The position numbers and the translations under genes are program-made. A stretch of 26,729 nucleotides of DNA from Bacteroidales bacterium (GTDB lineage: Bacteria; Bacteroidota; Bacteroidia; Bacteroidales; Bacteroidaceae): positions 1-26,729 of the forward strand of contig SFCY01000014.1 of NCBI GenBank assembly GCA_004558865.1, read 5' to 3'. Positions 22,708-26,729 of the stretch are shown piece by piece (the first letter of the stretch is position 1; every line of letters begins with the position of its first letter). A model generated the notes under the pieces. It saw only the letters and a list, made by a program, of their open reading frames with translations, made no database searches and was not told the DNA's origin.

Positions 22708-23715
22708 CTATCGGGTTAGATAAGGTTGGAGCTTGTCATTGAGTTCCTGTTGCGACAGCCCGTGGCCGATGAGCTGGCCGCGGCGGAACACGGCGTTGCC
22801 AGGCAGGTTGTAGAAGCCGAAGAGGCGCATGGCACGACTGTCGAACATGTTGCCGTCGCAGATGGTCTGGCATGTCAGCTGCCCGTTGCGCAAGGACTCG
22901 CGGCACTGCCTCACGTCGGGATCGGCGCAGATGGTGAGGAACTTCACCTGCCCGCCACTGCGCTCCTGCCACATCCTCACCTGCTGCAGCAGGCTGAGGC
23001 TCTCGTAGTAGGACGTCGACCAGGCCACCACCACGGCCAAGGGAGCCGCCGCCAAGGAGCTGCCGCTCACCACGTTGCCGTTGATGTCGCGCAGGGAGAA
23101 GTTGGGCATGCGCCCGCCGAGGGCCGACTGCCGCAGCTGCTCCACCTTGCCCCTGAGCATCAGCAGCTCATTGTTGTCGGGCTGCTCGCGGCGCATCAGT
23201 TCGACGAGCCTCAGCGCCTCGCCATAGTCGGGCTTGCGGTCGTCGAGCACGTAGGTGGCCACGAGATAGGGGCCGATGGGCGAGTGGGGATTGTCCTGGA
23301 TGGTCTCGATGGCGATGCGCTTCTTCTCGGGCGGAGAAGCGTGGGCGATGCGCTTGCGGAACCCGTTCATCAGCTCATTGGCCTTGCTGCCCTTGATGGT
23401 CATCTCGCTCAGGTGGGAGGCGTCGCCCTTGATGTCGACGGTTTTCCCCGGCTCGGCGAAGATGGGCTGCTCGGTGAAGTTGGGAAACACAATCATCAAC
23501 GTGGTAGGCTTCTCGCAGGGAATCTCAAGCGCGAACCTCCCGGCCTCCACTTTCAGCGTGTCTACGCCGTCGATGTCGCCCGTAGGGCTGTATACATAAA
23601 ATTCACCCTGATTCAGATGCAGCAGCCGACCTTCTATCTTGAAATGGTGAGAGTCGGTTCCGCACGCAGTCAGAATCAGGGCGAACGCAAACAGCAAACA
23701 CTTATTATAATTCAT
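22708..23715 (-). CDS. Thioredoxin-like lipoprotein (DUF4369-type N-terminus), no CXXC
   Basis: A 335-residue lipoprotein with lipobox LILTAC (C18). The N-terminal domain (about 25-125: FKIEGRLLHLNQGEFYVYSP, GRFALEIPCEKPTTL, PGKTVDIKGDAS) resembles DUF4369, found in front of TlpA/ResA-like proteins in Bacteroidetes. The C-terminal part (about 205-330: MPNFSLRDINGNVVSGSS, LAVVVAWSTSYYESL, LFGFYNLPGNAVFRRGQLIG with the cis-proline) is a thioredoxin fold. Where active members have WCxxC this protein has STSYYES, so no redox-active cysteine pair is present. It probably binds rather than reduces a partner. The ATG lies inside a 7-bp tandem repeat. Its role next to YifB is unknown. Confidence 0.9.
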   Translation of the reverse strand: MNYNKCLLFAFALILTACGTDSHHFKIEGRLLHLNQGEFYVYSPTGDIDGVDTLKVEAGRFALEIPCEKPTTLMIVFPNFTEQPIFAEPGKTVDIKGDASHLSEMTIKGSKANELMNGFRKRIAHASPPEKKRIAIETIQDNPHSPIGPYLVATYVLDDRKPDYGEALRLVELMRREQPDNNELLMLRGKVEQLRQSALGGRMPNFSLRDINGNVVSGSSLAAAPLAVVVAWSTSYYESLSLLQQVRMWQERSGGQVKFLTICADPDVRQCRESLRNGQLTCQTICDGNMFDSRAMRLFGFYNLPGNAVFRRGQLIGHGLSQQELNDKLQPYLTR

Positions 23716-23733
23716 AATTCACAATTCATAATT
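23706..23733. repeat. 7-bp tandem repeat across the lipoprotein start codon
   Basis: Four 7-bp units (minus strand AATTATG, AATTGTG, AATTATG, AATTATA) span the ATG at 23713-23715, so codons 1-4 of the lipoprotein derive from the repeat. A change of one unit could shift the start or the leader. Confidence 0.8.
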
Positions 23734-23751
23734 GAGCAAGAGCCTCGAAGC

Positions 23752-23823
23752 GGAAGCCAACCAAGCCATGGAAGCCAACTAAGCGGCGGAAGCCAACCAA
23801 GCGGCGGAAGCCAACCAAGTCGT
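23752..23823. repeat. 18-bp tandem repeat, four units
   Basis: Units at 23752-23769, 23770-23787, 23788-23805 and 23806-23823 with consensus GGAAGCCAACCAAGCGGC. They lie just upstream of the minus-strand lipoprotein gene. The period is divisible by three, but no gene is supported across it. Confidence 0.9.
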
Positions 23824-23984
23824 GTTGAGACTCACCTTTTATCATTCATGATTGGCATTCGCCATACACGCAAGAACGTAAGCGGTTGATTGCCCATTCT
23901 CCCTTATTGGTTCGGTTCCCTCCTCCCTCTTAGGGTAGGTGACGGGGGTGGGTCTGTAAGTGACGGGGGGTGAGTCTATATAAT

Positions 23985-24015
23985 CCCTCCCCTCCCGAGG
24001 CATGGGAGGAGAGGG
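23985..24015 (-). terminator. Hairpin after the OmpA/TPR lipoprotein gene
   Basis: Stem CCCTCCCCTCCC (23985-23996) with GGGAGGAGAGGG (24004-24015), one G-T pair, 7-nt loop, 18 bp past the stop. On the minus strand ATTATATAG follows rather than a T-run, so termination is plausible but not certain; it also belongs to a recurring C/G-run element family. Confidence 0.55.
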
Positions 24016-24033
24016 AATCAAGGATAGCTTTCT

Positions 24034-25713
24034 CTATTTGATGTTGGCGAACTCCAGGTCGTTGTCGGCGAGGGCCTGCAGCGAGGCGTCCTTTCCGATG
24101 GCCTCCTTGAGGTAGCTCTTGGCGGCGAAGCTGTTGCCTTGGCGCGCGCTCACCACAGCGTGGAGGTAGCTCGTCATGCCGTCGGGATTCTTCACCTTGT
24201 TGAGGATGGCCTTGGCGGCATCGTAGTCCTTCACGAGGATCTTGGCCAGGGCGGCGGTGTTGGTATACTGGTTGTCGAGAGCCTGTGAGGCGGCGGCGTA
24301 GTTGCCCTTGGCGATGTCGAGGGTTCCCATGGCCTGTTTGAAGCCGTCGCAGCCCGAAGCCTTGCCAATGAGGTTCTCGGCCTGGCCCACGTTGCCGTCC
24401 TTGAGGGCCATCAGCCCTTGGTTGGCATAGATCTCACCGCCCTCCCTGTTGAGCGCGGCGGCCTTGTCGAGATATTGCTTTGCTGCCTCGTAGTTGCCCT
24501 TGTTGAATTCCATCGCGGCCAAATTGTTGTAGGCGCGGTAGTCGAGGTCGTACAACTCGGCCGTCTTCTTGTAGATGTCCTCCTTCTTGGCGGCGTTGTC
24601 CTCCAGCGAGGCGGCGTAGAGCAGCTCGTCGGCGCTGAGTTTGGAGGGGTCGCTTGCCAACTGAGCCTTGATTTCGTCGTCGGTGCGGCCCACGGTCTCA
24701 TAGTTGATGGTGAGGCGGCTGCGGCGCAGCTCGGGCAGGATGCCGTCGGCCAGCTCGCGGAAGGCCTCGCTCATGTTGCGGATTTGCTGCTCGCGCTCCT
24801 CGGGATCCTTATACATGGACAGCACGCGCAGGATGACGTCCTTGTCCTGGATGTTGCTGGCCTTGACCAATTGCTGGAATCCCTCCCAGTCCTGTGCGGT
24901 GTAGTGGGCGTCGATGTCGGTGCCCTGCATCTTGGCGTTCTTCAGCTGCTGCTTCACGTAGGCCTCGGAGTTGTCCTGTCGCTTGGTGGCGAGCTTGTCG
25001 TTGAAGGCGAAGCCACCCTCCGGCGAGGCGTAGGCGTTCACCTCCACATTCTTCAGGTTGAGCTGCTTCTTGTCGGCGTTGATGCGCTTGAGGAGTCTCA
25101 CAAACTCCTGCACGCTGTTGTTCTTCAGCTCGCTCTTGCGCAGGTTGGCCTGGTTGATGAGGAACTTCACGTTGGCCTCGTACTTGTTGGCCTTGACGCG
25201 CTCAAAGGAGTCGGGTGCAATGACGCCTCCGTCGCTGAGCAGCGTGCGGCGGTAGAGCTCGGGTGTGGCCACCACGCCATAGCCGATTTTCACGGCGGGC
25301 AGGGTGACGCTCTTCTTGCCCACCCTGGCGTTGAAGGTGGCGTAGAGGTCGCTCTTGCGCATGTCGTCGTTGTAGTCGAAGTTCGATTTCATGGTGTATC
25401 GGCCGCCCAAGCGGTAGTTGATGGTCTGGGCGTTGCCCGCCACCTTCTCGCCCTGGAACGTAGCCGGCTCGCCCTGCGCCACTTGGCCGTTGGCGTAGCG
25501 CAGCTCGGGGGTGATGGTGATGACCGCCTTGCGGTTGAAGTATTTCTCGGGGAAGAGACCGTCTATGGTTGCCGTCACCTTTCCGCCTTGCACTTCCAAG
25601 GGCGTGGGGGTGACCTGGAAATTGTCCTTCGACAGCGCGCCCAACTTGGACGAGCAAGAGGAGAATGCGACGAGGGAGCAAATAGAAATGGATAGGATGA
25701 GGTTTTTATTCAT
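24034..25713 (-). CDS. Lipoprotein with OmpA-like domain and TPR repeats
   Basis: A 559-residue lipoprotein; lipobox LVAFSSC (C20). An N-terminal beta-rich region (about 25-165) is followed by an OmpA-like segment (about 185-265) with VEVNAYASPEGGFAFNDKL and KRQDNSEAYVKQQL, the pattern of peptidoglycan-binding domains. After a helical linker come tetratricopeptide repeats (about 400-555), including YNNLAAMEFNKGNYEAAKQY and YANQGLMALKDGNVGQAENL. It is probably an outer-membrane-anchored periplasmic scaffold contacting peptidoglycan; the order of domains differs from PorE-type proteins, which place TPRs first, and the specific role is unknown. The frame runs upstream through tRNA-Leu, but the lipobox fixes the start at 25713, 22 bp after the tRNA, with no promoter visible between. 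Confidence 0.9.
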   Translation of the reverse strand: MNKNLILSISICSLVAFSSCSSKLGALSKDNFQVTPTPLEVQGGKVTATIDGLFPEKYFNRKAVITITPELRYANGQVAQGEPATFQGEKVAGNAQTINYRLGGRYTMKSNFDYNDDMRKSDLYATFNARVGKKSVTLPAVKIGYGVVATPELYRRTLLSDGGVIAPDSFERVKANKYEANVKFLINQANLRKSELKNNSVQEFVRLLKRINADKKQLNLKNVEVNAYASPEGGFAFNDKLATKRQDNSEAYVKQQLKNAKMQGTDIDAHYTAQDWEGFQQLVKASNIQDKDVILRVLSMYKDPEEREQQIRNMSEAFRELADGILPELRRSRLTINYETVGRTDDEIKAQLASDPSKLSADELLYAASLEDNAAKKEDIYKKTAELYDLDYRAYNNLAAMEFNKGNYEAAKQYLDKAAALNREGGEIYANQGLMALKDGNVGQAENLIGKASGCDGFKQAMGTLDIAKGNYAAASQALDNQYTNTAALAKILVKDYDAAKAILNKVKNPDGMTSYLHAVVSARQGNSFAAKSYLKEAIGKDASLQALADNDLEFANIK

Positions 25714-25735
25714 AACGGTAAGCAATTTTGATGAG

Positions 25736-25821
25736 TGCCGCGAGCGGGACTCGAACCCGCACAGCCATTTCTGGCCAAGGGATTTTAAGTCCCTCGTGTC
25801 TACCAATTCCACCATTGCGGC
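25736..25821 (-). tRNA. tRNA-Leu (anticodon TAA)
   Basis: An 86-nt type II tRNA: acceptor GCCGCAA, anticodon stem AGGGA/TCCCT with loop CTTAAAA (anticodon TAA), long variable arm, and T-arm GCGGG-TTCGAGT-CCCGC. The acceptor has an A-C mismatch at 6-67. CCA is not encoded. Confidence 0.95.
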
Positions 25822-25910
25822 AAATTCGGCCTCAACCCTCAGCGTGACAGACAACGACCCGCCAGCTACAATCGAATGGGGAACGGATGGTTGTGGGTTG
25901 TAAAATAATG

Positions 25911-25983
25911 AGCGGCAAACGGGACTCGGACCCGCGACCTCGACCTTGGCAAGGTCGCGCTCTACCAACTGAGCTATTGCCGC
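25911..25983 (-). tRNA. tRNA-Gly (anticodon GCC)
   Basis: A 73-nt tRNA: acceptor GCGGCAA/TTGCCGC, D-arm with AGCTCAGTTGGTAGAGC, anticodon stem-loop GACCTTGCCAAGGTC (anticodon GCC), discriminator T. The T-loop reads TCCGAGT instead of TTCGAGT, so position 55 is C. CCA is not encoded. It lies 89 bp upstream of tRNA-Leu and shares its promoter. Confidence 0.94.
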
Positions 25984-25998
25984 GTGAAATTAGCAGTG

Positions 25999-26030
25999 CA
26001 AAGATAAGGCTATTATTCCGAACCGCCAAA
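25999..26030 (-). promoter_or_regulatory. Promoter of the tRNA-Gly/tRNA-Leu transcript
   Basis: TATCTTTG (25999-26006) preceded at 20 bp by TTTG (26027-26030) on the minus strand, 15 bp before the tRNA-Gly 5' end. Confidence 0.82.
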
Positions 26031-26143
26031 TGTTTTGCATTTTTTTTGATTCTGTGGTGAGGCCGCAACTCTTCAGCGAATCGCGCTCCCAATCAAAAGA
26101 CATCGAACTTTGCGGTTGAATTTGGGGTTCTATGCTGACAAGA

Positions 26144-26188
26144 ACCTGCAAACCTACATCAACCTACAAAACCTACAAAACCTACAAA
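26144..26188. repeat. 9-bp tandem repeat (ACCTACAAA)
   Basis: Three perfect units at 26162-26188, preceded by two degenerate ones. It ends 14 bp before the 22-bp-period array. Confidence 0.85.
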
Positions 26189-26202
26189 GCTTACGTGGCA
26201 AC

Positions 26203-26276
26203 TGTCACGCTATTGTGTGTCAGTTGTCACGCTATTGTGTGTCAATCGTCACGCTATTGTGTGTCAATTGACACAC
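26203..26276. repeat. 22-bp-period tandem array ending in an 18-bp palindrome
   Basis: Units start at 26203, 26225 and 26247; the core GTCACGCTATTGTGTGTCA is identical in all three. The array ends in a perfect palindrome GTGTGTCAATTGACACAC (26259-26276). Confidence 0.92.
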
Positions 26277-26388
26277 TTTGTGGTTGACCCGTTGCTGCGC
26301 ACTGCGTGCAGAGGCTGACCCTGCTGACGCGCCCTCCCATGGCCAAATGGCACCCGATTCTCACCGCGCGCAACTTTTCGGGTTCAAT

Positions 26389-26727
26389 GGATATTTTCCG
26401 TGGATTGGATATGTTGTTTCATTTCGTATAGTCCTGACTTCGCCAATGAATAAAATGGTAATAGAAAATCATGGGTAGGCTTGCCTCCTTTCCGGGAGGT
26501 CCGCTGCCCTCAGCGGACACTATACAATGCAGAGTTCACTCTCTAATTGTGATCCCATTGTCCGCTGAGGGCAGCGGACCTCCCGGACAACGTGGCAGCC
26601 GTCGAGCTTGCTCGTAAGGCCACCCCGCCGCTTCAGAACCATAGCTCCGGTAGGAGCGTAAGCCTGGACATGACCATTTTCCTTCCCCTTTACATATAAA
26701 CTTACCATGATTCCACGGAAAATATCC
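26389..26727. mobile_element. Putative MITE-like element with 16-bp terminal inverted repeats
   Basis: GGATATTTTCCGTGGA at 26389-26404 is the exact reverse complement of 26712-26727. The enclosed 339 bp hold a long hairpin and no gene. Target-site duplication cannot be judged because the window ends 2 bp further on. A partial copy of the right end is at 11022-11046. Confidence 0.45.
26491..26587. repeat. REP/BIME-like inverted repeat, 29-bp perfect arms
   Basis: The left arm 26491-26519 (TCCGGGAGGTCCGCTGCCCT...) is the exact reverse complement of 26559-26587; the spacer is 39 bp. Each arm also contains its own hairpin, GTCCGCTG/CAGCGGAC with a 4-nt loop, as in bacterial interspersed mosaic elements. 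Confidence 0.85.
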
Positions 26728-26729
26728 GC

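Larger units (their letters stand above)
23716..24033. other. Repeat-rich intergenic region (318 bp)
   Basis: Holds the AT-rich 7-bp repeat, the 18-bp tandem array, a block at about 23843-23885 resembling 12394-12439, a G-rich stretch with GACGGGGGTGGGTCTGT and a related second copy (about 23941-23978), and a terminator-like C/G hairpin. No gene is supported. Confidence 0.7.
25984..26729. other. Gene-free right end with several repeat structures (746 bp)
   Basis: After the tRNA promoter come a 9-bp tandem (26144-26188), a 22-bp-period array (26203-26276), and an element of about 339 bp (26389-26727) with short terminal inverted repeats and an internal 29-bp inverted repeat. Open frames of about 60 codons on both strands resemble no family and are not called. 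Confidence 0.7.

Noticed and set aside
26278..26708. Two open frames of about 60 codons at the right end
   Set aside because: They run through the inverted repeats, resemble no family and have no promoter or ribosome-binding signal.

Overview
The window (26,729 bp, GC-rich) looks like a chromosomal segment from a Prevotella-like member of the Bacteroidales. The evidence is the promoter type (a -7 box TAnnTTTG, often with TTTG 19-20 bp upstream), the gene families (NigD-like lipoprotein, M16 peptidase, Rpn/PF12784 nucleases with EGR repeats, a BtuB-like receptor with a Bacteroidales-type leader, a DUF4369-type thioredoxin-like lipoprotein) and the intergenic repeats. I find no phage, plasmid or intact insertion sequence. 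Except for the first 1.3 kb, every gene lies on the minus strand.

Layout. 1-1257 (+): two adjacent paralogous Rpn-type nuclease/transposase genes, the first cut by the window edge, differing mainly in the number of 4-residue EGR repeats. 1600-5322 (-): a secreted M16 zinc peptidase with a strong terminator, and a Cof-type HAD phosphatase. 5731-9701 (-): a four-gene envelope glycosylation cassette from one promoter: ArnT/PMT-like glycosyltransferase, ArnC/Dpm1-like GT2, a tandem LAB_N membrane protein, and a UDP-glucuronate 4-epimerase-like enzyme. It could build and transfer a polyprenyl-phosphate-linked uronic acid. 9879-12037 (-): pyridoxal/pyridoxamine kinase, an ADP-ribosylglycohydrolase-like enzyme, and tRNA-Arg(CCT) with a near-consensus promoter. 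12038-12811: a repeat-rich spacer with a four-unit 22-bp tandem array and a terminator.

12812-14899 (-): a TonB-dependent receptor. 15172-17734 (-): an operon of NigD-like lipoprotein, ECF-type sigma factor, and a protein combining a cytoplasmic N-terminus, one membrane helix and a beta-barrel-like C-terminus. 17813-18869 (-): type II dehydroquinase (aroQ) overlapping an O-methyltransferase. 18997-20848 (-): a type B carboxylesterase and, directly upstream, the truncated 5' end of an AAA ATPase gene that keeps its promoter and a dyad operator. 21160-23715 (-): a thioredoxin-like lipoprotein and YifB/ComM-like ATPase. 24034-26030 (-): a lipoprotein with OmpA-like and TPR regions, preceded at 22 nt by tRNA-Leu(TAA) and tRNA-Gly(GCC) with their own promoter. 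25984-26729: a gene-free end with a second 22-bp-period tandem array and a REP/BIME-like inverted repeat enclosed by short terminal inverted repeats.

The most interesting items are the Rpn repeat-number variation, the possible lipid-linked uronic acid pathway with a tandem LAB_N candidate flippase, the two unrelated-looking arrays with the same 22-bp period, the REP/MITE-like structure at the right end, the NigD-sigma-barrel operon, and a tRNA-Gly with C instead of U at T-loop position 55. All function calls come from reading motifs; no database search was possible.
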